Of a stretch of DNA of 64,000 nt, positions 46,901 through 58,959 are shown piece after piece. The stretch's first letter is position 1; each line of letters starts with the position of its first letter. The position numbers and the translations under genes were made by a program. This DNA is from Otatea glauca (taxonomy: Eukaryota; Streptophyta; Magnoliopsida; Poales; Poaceae): positions 78,236,382-78,300,381 of the forward strand of contig CM070713.1 in NCBI GenBank assembly GCA_036346275.1, read 5' to 3'. The notes under the pieces are model-generated. The model saw nothing but the letters and a program-made list of their open reading frames with translations. It made no database searches and had not been told where the DNA came from.

Positions 46901-48778
46901 CGTATTTTCAGTAAATTCACTATATTGTGGTACTGGTAGCTATAACCTTATCTCGTGCAACTTCTTTAATAAATATTAAATTGTCAACCTTGATAATCCT
47001 AGAATAAGGTAGATAATATATAATATCAACTTAGGTATATACGATTACATAATCATCTTGCTTAGCCATGCTTTAACAACAAGATAATGAATAAAGAGAC
47101 ATGTTGATCTTTATAATTTAAAAAGGTTGGATATAATTAAAGGTTACTGATATTTTGGTAAAAATAAAAATAAAACTATGATTTTGACATAGACGGGTAT
47201 TGGCAATATCCATATGTGCATGTGACTTGCATGTAGATAGGGGGAGATTATCATCTAGGTCGGATTAAGAACCGAATAGTGTTGTATAATCCAAGTATAA
47301 TAATACAACCACAAGTGCTAGTATGTGATGGCCTTAACCTATTAAGTTACTTGGAATTAGCTTCGCACATAAGAAGGCTGAAGTAGTACGGGCTTTCTAA
47401 GATGGATTGCTCGTAGGGGTGTCCACACAGAGGTGTGGGTGAAACACATGCCAATACAACGGTGTATGCTTTGCTATGGAGAGAAGTGCGGACTCAACAG
47501 GGATGGACTGTTGAGAGTACAATAATTGTATAAATATCTTCTACCGTCATAGTAAGGATTTGTCATCACTGGGCTGGTGCAAAGTTAGGCCTAGATAATG
47601 TAACGGTTATGTTATGAATCGATCTCTCTATCGCACACCAAAGGAAGTGTGCGAATGGCCTAGCAAAAAGAGTTGATCATTTTTTGTGGGTAAAACTGTA
47701 TACCACTGCAGAGTTTAAAACTTTTCGAAAAGCATTCCTGCAGTTATTGGAGACTTGGTGCACTAACACTAGTTAGATGTTTTGGTATTTTCAAAAAGGG
47801 TGAATTAGAAATATTTGTTGGAAATTCTTTATTTCATATGTTATGCCAGGGATTTGCAAAGGATGATTCGATACTCACAATCATGGAGGACTATGAGTTA
47901 TTACAATTACGTTATGTTTACTTATTATTTACATATCAGTCAAACTTGCTCTTACAAATTCCGTTTGCAAATTATTACTGGATATTCATGCACAACTTAG
48001 CTTTATGCTCCATACCACAAGACATATATTTCCACTGTAGTTTATTTTGGCTTATAAAACTATTGTATAAACAGCTTCCGCTATTATATGTAATATATTG
48101 TGGCCCCATTCAGAACAGCTTTTGGGCAGCTTCTGCTTAAAAAAAAGCGGATTATTTGCCGAACGGTAGGATTCTGGATAGCTTCTCCAACAATCAGAAT
48201 CACCATTTACACATAAAATCAGAAGTAGCTCGGATGCTGATTTTGGTGATTCTTCCCCCCACTCCGCCAGGTTGTTTGTCGCCAGCGCCCACTCCGCCTC
48301 TCCGCGCAGCCCTCAATCGCCGCCCACGCCCCTTCATCGGCTCTCCGTCCATGCCTCCGCCGCCCGATCCCCTCTGTCCGCGTCTTCGTCAACCCGAGCC
48401 CCTTCGCGGCTCGACGCCCCTCCATCTGCACCTCCGTCGCCTGAGCCCCTCCGTCAGTGCTTCCGCTGGCCCGAGCCCCTCAGTCTGCGCCCCTCCGCCA
48501 GCCCGAGGTTGTCCGCCACCCTCTGCCCAAGCACAATCAGAAGCAGCCCAATCAGTATTGCCGAACGATCAAGATTCTCCAGCCAGCAGACTCTTCAGGC
48601 GACCGCTTCTCCAGACAACTGGCTATAATCCAAAATCTGCACAATCAAAAGATGTCCTGAACTGGGCCTGTGTATGGATGTGATTATCAATGTTGTAAAT
48701 GTGCGTGCTAGTCACTGATTATGGGACTAGTATTATATGCACATAGAACCTTCTTTTGTATAAAGAAGGGTTCTCACA
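43907..48778 (+). mobile_element. Solo LTR 2 of the large family, with inner insertion
   Basis: Begins TGTAAGATCCTGAAAAA and ends GGTTCTCACA. ACAAG occurs at 43902-43906 and again at 48778-48782, overlapping the last A of the terminus, so the duplication is 4-5 bp. Family words match copies 1 and 3 (CAAGGCAAGAACCC at 46819, TGTGGTACTGGTAGCTATA, CAACCTTGATAATCC). A TATTTAAG box at 45217-45224 lies after a GC-rich U3-like patch. No polyprotein. It contains the TIR element at 48102-48668. Confidence 0.8.
48102..48668. mobile_element. Pack-type TIR element, 567 bp, GC-rich cargo
   Basis: Terminal inverted repeats GGCCCCATTCAGAACAGCTT and (right, complemented) GGCCCAGTTCAGGACATCTT pair over about 23 bp. 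A TGT triplet flanks both sides (48099-48101 and 48669-48671). A nearly inverted subterminal pair, TTGCCGAACG, is seen on both sides as direct words. The centre (48245-48525) is a C-rich, codon-like stretch that would encode only Pro/Ser-rich peptide and looks like captured gene sequence of unknown source. It is inserted in solo LTR 2. Confidence 0.7.
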
Positions 48779-48924
48779 CAAGAAATAATCAAATCTAAAA
48801 TCTATAGTTTTGTGACACAAATTCTCCTAAAATCTGTAGTTTTGTGAAATAGGAGCTAAAAATTGCAGTTTTCTGATAGTTTATACAAGAAACTTGTAGT
48901 TTTATAAAATTTACTCAAATAAAA

Positions 48925-49544
48925 ATTTAGAATAAAAATAAAAGTATTTTTAAATTCCAAACCAAGCGAAAAATAGAAATTTTAATTTCATTTATAATTT
49001 AAATTCCATAAATATGCTAATTGAGAAAGTGTATATATTTATTAGGAATGAATAGAAATCTATTTTATAATAAAATTCGATTACATATGGTTTAAAGTCA
49101 CTAAGAAAAAAAAGAATATGCTAAAAATTCTCACAAGAAAGAAAACATTCTTGACCCTTTATTTGGTGAACCTCCATGGGATGGAGAGATTGAGAGGGTT
49201 ACATGTCAATGAGTGTTCACTCAGCTATACCAGTATAAGCTATGTGTATACATGATGAGCATGTAGCATAGATAGGTATTGAAATAATGAAGAAAAGAGA
49301 TGATGATAATATAAATAAAAAATATTATGTCATACTATGTTTACTGTTTTGCTATGCAAGTATCAAGGAAGAAAGTGCTCACATATGACAAGTATGGAAA
49401 TTGTTACGTTATGCTATGTTTACTGTTGGCTATATAATATTAAAATATTATAAATGGAGTTATGCGACAATCTATCTTCAAAAAAGAACATTCATATATA
49501 TTTTGTCAAGTTATTTAAATATGCTTTAAGGATGATGTTTGTGT
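48925..49544. other. AT-rich intergenic stretch
   Basis: Contains two related words TATGTCATACTATGTTTACTG and TTATGCTATGTTTACTGTT about 90 bp apart. No gene. Confidence 0.5.
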
Positions 49545-49549
49545 AAGTG

Positions 49550-52500
49550 TGTAACAACCCAAAAATTTAATAAAATAAGAAATATAATATCAAAAATATT
49601 CATGTGATTTATTGTTGTATTTTCTGGGTTTTCATAATTAAATAAATTCTTTTTGGCTTTTTCCTATTAAAAGAAATCCAAATTATCTATATAGTAAAAT
49701 GGTAAAAAGTAAAAATCCAGAATCAGTAAAAAATTTGTAAAAACCTCAGATAAATCCTAGATCCATACAGGATCCTGTTTTTTCCACTTGCAATGAACTG
49801 TATCAATAAAATAATTAAAAGACAAAAGTAATCATGAGAAGATAATCAAAATCTGAACCTATAAGATTTATTCAGAAGTTGTATAAACTTAAACCGAGTT
49901 AAAAAATTTATCATACCTACATCTCAACCTTACCCATCTCAGGTAAAAATATTATCCCTAAGTTTGATAATTTTAGAAATTCAAAAACAAAGAGACTGGA
50001 AAACTGAAAATAGTGATGTCAGAATTATTAAAAATAAAAAGTCAAAAATAAAAACCTGAAATTTTACTAAAGGTAAATAATAATGTTTAAAATACTCTAA
50101 AAAAGTTTTATAAAATAATAAAATTATACTGATCTTCAAATAAATAAAACCAGAATCAACCAAAACTTATAACCGTGCATTGTAAAAATTTTAGAAATAT
50201 TTATACTCATTTTTTTTATCTAAAAATTTTAATATAACCTTTTGTTTTCCTTTCCGATCTCTGTAAAAAATTTCATAAAATTTTGAGTTTATTTGTTAAC
50301 CCAAACCCCTTGATTTATCTCAACCTGTCCAGAGTTTTCCAGTAGTTTACTCTAACCTCTCACTGACAAGTGGGCCCGAGACGCCAGCTGTCCTCCCTTG
50401 CCGACCTCTTCCTCTCTCTCTGCCAGCGCGACCCCACCTGTCAGTCGTTTCTTCTCTGTTCTTCTCCCCTCTCTTGCGCGTGCGAAGCCGAGCGCCGCCT
50501 CAAATCTTGTCGCATCCGCGCCCAAACCGCCTTGCTTCTCTATTTAAGCGAGTGCCAGTTCTTTCGCAGTTCTGTAAGCCAAAACCGAAACCCATTGAAA
50601 CCCTCGAAGCCCTAGAACATCAGCCTCTTCCGCCATTTCTTCATAACTCGGCCAAGCAAGAAAAATCGCAAAATTTGTCGTCTTTGGTAGATCGCAGTCC
50701 AATTCATTCGACCTGTAGCACCTGCTGGGCACCCACAACCTATCCCCGACCTCAACCGCAACTCATCTTCTCTGACGAGCCGTCACGCCACGCAACTTCC
50801 TCCGCCGCCGCATCCGCACGGTGAGAACCTCTCTCCGATACTCATCTTCTTGTCTGAAACCGAAAATGGGATCCTTGTGACTCACTGATGCTCACTGTGG
50901 TGATCTTCAAGCCCGGGAGGCCTTGGTTTCGCCATTTCACCGCCGGCCAGGTCCGCCGCCGCCCCCTCGCGGTGACACGCCGTCTCCGGCCATCTCTGGT
51001 TGGGCTAGCACCACCCCTAGGTTCGCACGGACATGCTGGTTCTCGCCAGGGTACCCATTCGCCACCTCCAGCGATGCTTTGCCGCCGACGAGCTTCGCAA
51101 ACCTTCTTCTCTGCTTCGGGTGGCCGACGAGTGGGTCCCCCTTGTCATTCGGACGCGTAGCCTAACTCTGCCATGCGGGCCCCGACGGTCAGCCTCGCAA
51201 GCCGCGCAGACAACGTGGCCCCACGCGTCAGTCTCAATCGCACACGCCTCTCTCTGTCAACTGGGCCCGGCCTGTCAGCGCCTCGGCTCGGCGCAGCCCG
51301 AAAAAGGAAAGCGGGTTTTCAATGTGAAAACGTACTTTCCATTTTTGGCAAATTTTCTAATTTTCAGTATTTTCAAAACTGAGCACATTCAAACTTGAAT
51401 ATCTTTTGAACTATCTATCAAAATTTAATGAAATAAATTTCTAAATTCATATAAAATCATGTAGATTCATAATATGCAAAAATATTATGAAATAAACTCT
51501 GTTTTAATTTCATATTTAAATTTAAAGAGAGAATTTGAAATATGCCATTTATAGAATTTTTACAATTTAGCTTCAAACTGAATGAAACAAATTTTGTTAG
51601 ATTCCATGCTATGTTAGGAGCCTGATTATGTAAATATTTAGGGTGTACCATGGAAAATATTTAAAATATTGCAAATGGTGAATAAGTAGTCCAATATTAA
51701 TCCAAATAATTTCAGAATTTAAAATATGAAAATCCAAAATAATAAAGAATATATATATATGTAGTCTCTGGAAATAGTAAATAAAGATGAATAATGCAAG
51801 GAAATAAGATTCATTATTACTAAAATCTATTAGGAAAAACATTTATGTAACATATAAACTAGATGATCAACATGCTATATAATCATACACCCAATTTAAA
51901 TCATATTTGAATTATGCAGTTGCTTTTATTTGGCTCTTTCGTCTGATTCTTTTATTTTATTGGAATTGTTACGCTGTGGTCAAACAACGTGTAGAACCCG
52001 ACGAATCCGGAGTAGTCGACGACGATCAAGAATTTGACTACGCAGATAATCAACAAGGCAAGCACCCCCTTTGATCATATTGAACCCAGTTTTATAAATA
52101 TTTTCATTAAATGTTTTACTGCATACGTTACTTTATTAAAGTCTGCTATTTTATGGGTATTGGTAGATGTACCTGTAGTTACATAGAACTTCCTTGATAA
52201 GTATGGATTTGTGATCCTTGATAACCGTAGAATAACATAGACAATACTTGATGTCAATTTGGGTTACTCACACTTAGTGTCATGCTTAGCCATGCTTAAA
52301 ACAACATAAAACTTTGACCTGATTAAAAATATTGGATGACATTTAATGGGTATGACCTTTCTTTATGATTGGTATTTTGATCAAAAATAAAAATAAAACT
52401 ATGGTTTTGATGCGGGCAATTATTGGCAATAGCCGGGTGTACAAGGGACTTGTACGTAGTGTAGGGAAGACTATTGCTCGTGTCGGATTAAGGACCGAAC

Positions 52501-53601
52501 TACGTGTTCGTTAAACCCAAGAAATTACCGTACAACCACAAGTGCTGGTATGAGACAGTCTTAACCTATTAAGTTACTTAAAACTAGTTTTGCACATTGG
52601 TAGGCCGGAGTAGTAGAGCTTCTTCAGTGACTGGTTGCTCGGGGGGCGCCCACACCGAGGTGTTGGGAGTCATGTTTGCTGATACAACGATGAACGTCAT
52701 GATATGGATATACTTAACCTTTACTGTGCAGTGACTGTACAAACATTTACACCATAATATGGGTTTAACGTCATCGGGCTGGTGCAAAGTTAGGATTAAA
52801 AAATGTAACGGTTATGTTATGATCTCCTTACCGACACACCAAAGAAAGTGTGTTACTGGCCTGGCAAAAGGGGTTGATCATTACTTGTGGGTAAAGCTGT
52901 ACATCTCTGCAGAGTGAAACTTTTCGAAAAGCCGTTCCCGCGGTTATGGGAGTCTTGGTGCGCCAGCACTAGTTAGATGTTTTTATTTTCATAAAACTGG
53001 ATTCTACCAGGTATTGGTAGAAGTTGGTTCATGATGTGGTCAGAATACCAGGTTCGTGTAATTTTACTTAATCGTACTTACTTTCTGATATTTTCTGTAT
53101 TAAATCGTTTTTACTCAATTCCGTTTGCAATCTACTATTCAATATTTACATTTCAAATTAGCTTTATGCAAAACAACCATAAGCCTTCTCTTTGATTTGG
53201 CTTGCATGTATATTTAGGTTTTGCTAAAGACTTGCGAGTACGTAAGTACTCAACTTGCATATGTTGATGTTTTTAGGTGAAGAACCAGAATACCTCGACG
53301 AAACATACTATGACGCAGGATTCGGGGATATGAACGATGAATTTTACTAGGGTTCACCTTGTCAGTTGCCTGTGGGGATACTGGGTTAAAGGCATACTAC
53401 AAGAAATGTGTCTCCACTGAAAAGTTTTACTTTTGGTATTGTAAGAATATTATGTACTTTGCTTCCGCTGTGATAATAAAGTTTGTGTATGACTGTGATA
53501 TCAATTTGTAATTGTGTGTGCTAGCCACTGATCATGGAACTAGTACAGAAAGCACATGGTACCTATTATTGATATTTATTATAAAAAATGAGGGCCTTAC
53601 A
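49550..53601 (+). mobile_element. Solo LTR 3 of the large family (4052 bp)
   Basis: Begins TGTAACAACCCAAAAATTT and ends GGGCCTTACA, with a perfect 5-bp target duplication AAGTG (49545-49549 and 53602-53606). This is the best-bounded copy. A GC-rich U3-like patch (50340-51310) contains TATTTAAG at 50541-50548. Family words: CAAGGCAAGCACCCC at 52056, TATTGGTAGATGTACCTG, CCTTGATAACC. No primer site, polyprotein or second LTR. Confidence 0.88.
53275..53349 (+). other. Short acidic open frame near the end of solo LTR 3
   Basis: After a TTTTTAG that could be a splice acceptor (53269-53275), a frame reads EEPEYLDETYYDAGFGDMND, then EFY and a stop at 53348-53350. Copies 1 and 2 do not retain this part. 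It could be a terminal exon used by read-through transcripts, or chance. Confidence 0.35.
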
Positions 53602-53606
53602 AAGTG

Positions 53607-54037
53607 CGGCTAGTTTTCTTAAAAAACATACAAGCCGCTTAATATGTGCATAGGTTATAGGTATATATATACATACGTACTCCCTGGTCCACGTATTGTA
53701 CGTGACATCGTAAGGAATATACAGATACGTACGGCGCGTTTCAAAGTAGCATCTTCTCTCTCTCATAAATTAATTTCATTTTGCATATGTAGCTAATTAG
53801 GTCGCTGTTATGGTTAGAGGCCACTGACCTACCGATCAGCTTGCCACAGCGACAGAGAGCCAATGATCAGCAAGACAGCAACTAACTAATTAATCCCAAA
53901 TAATATTCCTTACATTTTTGAACAATTCTATTGATTACGTTGTACTACTTCATATCTTTCACAACTGTTCATGGAATGGATATATCAGAAATGATATGTG
54001 AATAAAAAAATTCATATTTTGTTCCAGTTTAGACCTT
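53607..54037. other. AT-rich intergenic stretch
   Basis: No gene or element recognised before the long-TIR element. Confidence 0.6.
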
Positions 54038-54400
54038 ATCTATACTCCTTTATAATGCACCTAAGCATTCTTTTCTACGTCCACCCCAAATAATGCACCC
54101 CACTAGAGATGGCCCAACCTTCATGCACCCAGCGAAACGTCCCCAGAAACTTGCCTCCATCAAAATTAACCTCTCAGATCTTTCCTCAGCTTTACTCACT
54201 CACATTCGATGGCCATTGTTTAATGTGTCTAACTCATCCCTGTAGCCCACAACAGATCTCCCCCACCTCCAACATCATCTCAAGGAAAAGGAAACAAATA
54301 TCCTGGAATTAAGGAAAAGGAAACAAACGTTCTAGAAAAGGAAAAGACCATATATTACGTACTGAGAAAAAGAAATCGAAAGACAAGACACTATATTAGT
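54038..54400 (+). repeat. Left arm of the long-TIR element
   Basis: Inverted partner of 61997-62360. The open frame that starts MAQPSCTQRNVPRNLPP appears in both arms because the DNA is duplicated; it is not a protein family I recognise. Confidence 0.85.
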
Positions 54401-54666
54401 ATTATTATAGTGATGCATACATTCGACACACACCAGCTGCAAATTGGTAGCACAGACGACAGATGGAACGTATATGTTTGATCCGATTTGCTAAACATAT
54501 ATATATCCCAAGATCAATCAGTTTACAGTCATAGAGTCAACATCAGGACCAGTCCTGATCCCGAACAAACATAAAGCTGCATCCTTCATGATGTGCCTAA
54601 AGATTCCATAAAGATCAATCGTCTAATTCCTTCAAGGAAAAAAAAAACTTCTGATGCATACATATA

Positions 54667-54888
54667 TGTTAAGGAACCTCGCTATCGAATAGTCCGGGGT
54701 TCCCGAACAGATCTGAAATTGGAGAACAGAAAGAGAGAGACACAGGTATATGAGGAGAGCGACGACGAATTCTTTATTGCTAATGATTTCTGGTACATAG
54801 GGGAGACCCCTCCTCCTTTTATAACGCTCTCTAGGGTTTGGCATAAGGGACCACATGGGCCTTCAATGGGCTTTAGGGTTTCTCAACA
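54667..54888 (-). repeat. Element B 3' LTR (left)
   Basis: Begins TGTTAAGG and ends CTCAACA on the plus strand. On the minus strand the TATA region reads GTTATAAAAGG, with AGCAATAAAG downstream. It is shorter than its partner only in G, C and T runs. Confidence 0.95.
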
Positions 54889-55109
54889 CTCCCCTTGGGC
54901 CCTTGCGCGAGATGCATATGCCTCGTTAAAACTCGGAAAAACCCGATGGGAAAAATACTTGGAGAAAGAGTACATAGCATACGCTTACTATGTTGCACGA
55001 ATTGCCTCGTTAAAACCTTATGCAAGAAAACTTCATGAAAAACTTGCTAAGGAAAAAGAGTACAATTCTCCCAACTTCAAATGCTAATCTTGAGATTCAT
55101 GTTGGGTAT

Positions 55110-55800
55110 TCATAATTCATGCTCGAGATTCATGTGAGAGTATGTGAAATATCTCCCCGAAATCTGCACTTCTCTAAGTCTCATCATCCCAATTCCTTTC
55201 ACGCACCTTTCAAAGGTAGATCTTGGGAGTGATTTAGTGAACAAATCTGCAAGATTTTCACATGACTTAGTATGCAATATCTTGATCTCGTTCATCTTAT
55301 GCAATTCATGAGCATAGAAGAACTTGGGGTTGATATGCTTCGTGAGATTGCTCTTCACATAACCCATTTGTGCTTGGGCAACACAAGCGCAATATCTTCA
55401 TAAATTATCGTGGGAGTTTGCTCAATGTTCAAACCACATGACTTACGGATGTGGTGAACCATTCTTCCGAGCCATGCACATTCACGAGATGCTTCATACA
55501 AAGCGATGATTTCCGAGTGGTTTGTCGGCGTCGAGACAAGAGTGCCTTAGACGACTTCCAAGAAATTGCTGTTCCTCCACATAGGAAAACATAGCGGTTT
55601 GGGACTTGCCGTTGTGCTGGTCCGATAAATACCAAAGATCGGCATAGCCAACCAAATTCAATTCATTATTTCTTCTAAAGAATGCACCGAGGTCTTTGCT
55701 TCCTTGGAGGTAGCGGAAGATGTCCTTGATCCCTTTCCAATGCCTTTTGGTGGGTTACTGCAGCTGCATCTGTGCTAGCAAATTCACAATGACGCAATGT
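55110..55800 (-). pseudogene. Copia RNase H domain (element B), broken
   Basis: The frame 55110-55367 keeps the C-terminus, including ILHTKSCENLADLFTKSLP, a hallmark of the Copia polyprotein end. The frame 55429-55635 carries PNRYVFLCGGTAISWKSSK. One or more frameshifts separate the two, so the domain is not intact as read. Confidence 0.88.
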
Positions 55801-55879
55801 CCGGTCTAGTGCTATTCGCAAGGTACATGAGCGCTCCAACTGCACTCAAATATGGGAATTCTGCTCCCGGGACTTCCTC

Positions 55880-57308
55880 CCCTCTTCTCTAGTGCATATG
55901 GGTCTAGGTGCGCTTGGAGTGACCTTGAGCCATTGGAGTCTTTGCAGGATATACTTTTTCAAAGCTAAATCTTTCCAACACTTTCTGCGTGTAGGTTGAT
56001 TGATGTACCAAGATTCCTCCTTGGACATGTTCAAGCTGCAAGCCTAAACAAAACTTGGTTTTACCCAAATCTTTCATTTCAAACTCAGACTTCAAGTATG
56101 AGCATGCCACTTCAATTTCTTCATCCGTCCCAATGATGTTCAAGTCATCTACATAGACGGAGATTATCTGAGAATCCATTCGGGATCATTGTATAAACAC
56201 ACATGGACAATCTTCGCTGTTTGTGTAGCCTTTCTTGCAGAGAAAATCACTCAAGCGATTGTACCACATTTTTCCTGACTGCTTCAGCCCATACAGTGAT
56301 TTCTCCTATTTCACACTGTACAGGTTTCTATTTGCTCCATCTTGGTTCGGGATAGGAATTCCTTCCGTACTTTCATGTATATCTCCGAATCCAAGTTTCC
56401 ATCTGAGTATCTTTGTGACAACATCCATTAGCTTCATTCTCAACTTCAAGTTGATGCCATTGAGATCAAATATCTAAAGGTAATTCCTCCCATGACCGGA
56501 GAATAGGTTTCTTCATAATCAACTCCGGGACGTTGAGTGAAACCTTGAGCTACAAGCCTTGCTTTGTACCTTACAACCGTTGTTTTCATTTCTCTTAGAA
56601 CAAAGACCCATTTGTGACCTCACGGGGTTTACATGGGGAGGTGTGCGGCATCTGAGCAAACACCTCTCTCTTGTTCGGAGAGACTAACTCTGCCGTGATT
56701 GCCTTTTTCATTCTTCCCAATCTAGCCTTTTCTTGCGCTCTGCGAGAGATGCGAGCTCGGGATCATGATCAATGATCGAGGCAATCTTCTTTGCGAAGTA
56801 TGCATCAACGTTGGTCGTTGCTCTATTCGTGATTCTCCTGTTACTACAAAGTTTATGGCCATTTCTTCATGGGGTGCTTCATGCACTTCTACTTACTCTT
56901 CACGCTTTTCCCTATCGCAGAGCAAGTTCCTTTAGCTTTTCATCGCCTATGTGTGCGCACATTATTTCCGTGGCTTCTGCGATGGAAGATTCAAGTCCGG
57001 AATTGCCTTTTCCATTGGCTTCTTTCCAGTGCAGTCTCAACTGCTCCCCTTCTTTCCTTGGGGCATTTTGTGATTGGTTGTGGTAAGTCCTCTCGCCAGA
57101 TTTTCTCGCAGGCGTCTCCGGGTACTTTGGGTTTGAGGAGCAGATTGCCTGTTCTTTTTCTTTGAGGCCTCTGAACAGGTTGAGGGATACCTTCTATTTT
57201 CTTTGGTATTTCCACCCTCTCTGGTGCATTTCTTGCTGGTACATGCGACTTAACCACGCCCTTCAGATCACAAAAATGATCAGGCAGTTCATTTGCTAAA
57301 TTCTGCAA
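55880..57308 (-). pseudogene. Copia reverse transcriptase domain (element B), broken
   Basis: The frame 55904-56179 includes IISVYVDDLNIIGTDEEIE with the YVDD catalytic motif and FEMKDLGKTKFCLGLQLEH. The upstream part to about 57300 aligns with 4520-5620 of element A at DNA level but is frameshifted many times, and the two copies differ in where the shifts lie. Confidence 0.88.
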
Positions 57309-57319
57309 ATCGATTATCT

Positions 57320-58260
57320 TCTAGACTTCTTGATTTGCTTCATTAGTTCGGGGGTCATGTGCAGGGATCACAGTGGAATGCCATATGATTTCCCGGCATT
57401 TTTCATCCAAAGGTTGATTTCCTCCCCCTAATGACGGAAGCGATCCTCGTCAAAGATGCAATCAGCGAATCGGGCTGTATGCAAGTCTCCAGTCATGGGT
57501 TCCAAATACCTGATTATGGATGCACTCCCATAACCAACGTATATCCCAGACTTGCGGAGAGGGCCCATTTCAGTCCGCTGAGGGGGTGGTATAGGTACAT
57601 ATACCATACACCCAAATTTTCTAAGATGGGAGATCTTCGGGATGATCCCGTGCACAAGCTGCATAGGAGAATGGGTGTTGTAGGCCGATGGTCTGAAATT
57701 GATAAGTCTTCTGCGCGTGCGAGATGCGTGTCCCCAACAAGTGTTGGGCAAGTTACAACTCTGCAAAGCGGCCGGCAATGAACTTAATCCTCTTTATTAG
57801 TGCTTCGCTAGTCCATTCTGCGTATGGACGTGCGACGGAGTGCTCAATCGCTATCCTGTTCTTTGTGCAATAATCATCAAATGCCTTTGAAGTAAATTCT
57901 CGGCATTGTCCATTCGATGGACTTCACGCGATGATCGGGAAAGCATTCTTAATTCTTATAATCTGCGAGATCGACTTTGCAAAAGCATGGTTTCTTGTTG
58001 ACAACAAGCATACATGCGACCATTTCGAGGAAGCATCGATGAGCACCATAAAGTATCGAAGCGGCCGGCGGGGCTGAATCGGACCGCAAATATCCCCTGG
58101 ATGCGTTCGAGAATGCAGGATTTCACTTTGCACTTTCATAACAGAGGGTCTAGTTATTAATTTCCGGTGGCACATGCAGGCACACAAAATCTTCATGATT
58201 CGGAAATTTTTAACATTAATGCCATGACCACATGAGTTGTTCACTATATTTCTCATCATT
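57320..58260 (-). pseudogene. Copia integrase region (element B), broken
   Basis: The frame 57924-58259 holds the pre-integrase cysteines (ILCACMCHRK) and the integrase start with MVLIDASSKWSHVCLLSTRN. The frame 57428-57778 holds FGCMVYVPIPPPQRTEMGPL and GIYVGYGSA. These are the same segments as 5607-6560 of element A, with independent frame breaks. Confidence 0.9.
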
Positions 58261-58669
58261 CTAAGACCAGATGACCTAATCTACCATGCCATTAAGAAAA
58301 TAACTCAGAGCTTCTAAAAACAGTCTTCAAGGAAGTATACACTTCGGGTGCATGAATATTCGTGTAGTACAACCCAGATTCATATGAGGGACATTTTTCT
58401 AATACCATTTTTCCACATACCGCGTGCTTCACAATGCACAAATATTCTTTGCCATTTTCTTCATTGGTTTCTCGTGAAAACCATTGGCGTGGATGTCTTT
58501 AAAGCTTAAGAGAGTGCGAGTTGATTCGAGGTACAAAAGGGCTTCTTCAATTACCAAAGTTGTACCCATAGGCAATATAATAGTGGTTCTTCCCGAGCCG
58601 ATTACATATGAGTCGCTTCTGCGATCGTAGTAATCTTTCCAAATTCTTCGTGATCATTGAAAGTATTTA

Positions 58670-58890
58670 GACTCTCTTAAGATGGTATTTGTTATGCTAC
58701 TATAATTCCAATAAAACAGAGGCAAAATAATTCAAAAATTGCTTGTAAAGGAAAGAATACTGGAATAAAGAATAAATTGCATATTTATTCATGAGAGAAG
58801 TATGCTCTTCTAGAGCTTACAATTCATTATTCAAAGAAAATGCTAACAACCATAATCTAAAAGAAATGCGATTCATGCATTAACGGGCTT
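58670..58890 (-). pseudogene. Element B protease/gag junction with two deletions
   Basis: Alignment to element A shows the DSG codons (near 6980 in A) removed at about 58694. The segment equal to about 7220-7555 of A (gag C-terminus and zinc-knuckle region) is removed at about 58885. Both losses are clean and cannot be base-calling noise. Confidence 0.85.
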
Positions 58891-58959
58891 TGAACTTTCC
58901 TTGGCACTCAAACTTCTCTTTTTCACCTTGTTTGCCCTTCTTTCTATGAATGGGCTTTC

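Larger units (their letters stand above)
43729..48916. mobile_element. Palindromic MITE split by solo LTR 2
   Basis: The left arm 43729-43906 and right arm 48783-48916 are inverted copies: GAGTAAATTT at the left end, its complement at the right; TTTATAAACTATCA, ACAAAACTACA and CACAAAACTATAGATTTTAG occur in both arms. An 8-bp direct flank AAATAAAA stands at 43721-43728 and 48917-48924. A perfect-looking hairpin GTGTGGGCCCACACTGTC stands at 43875-43892. Without the solo LTR the element is about 312 bp. An 8-bp duplication would fit hAT; a 9-bp one would fit Mutator. Confidence 0.85.

Noticed and set aside
54109..54312. Frame MAQPSCTQRNVPRNLPP..., also present at 61894-62289 on the other strand
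   Set aside because: Two copies exist because they are the inverted arms of one DNA element. No protein family is recognised.
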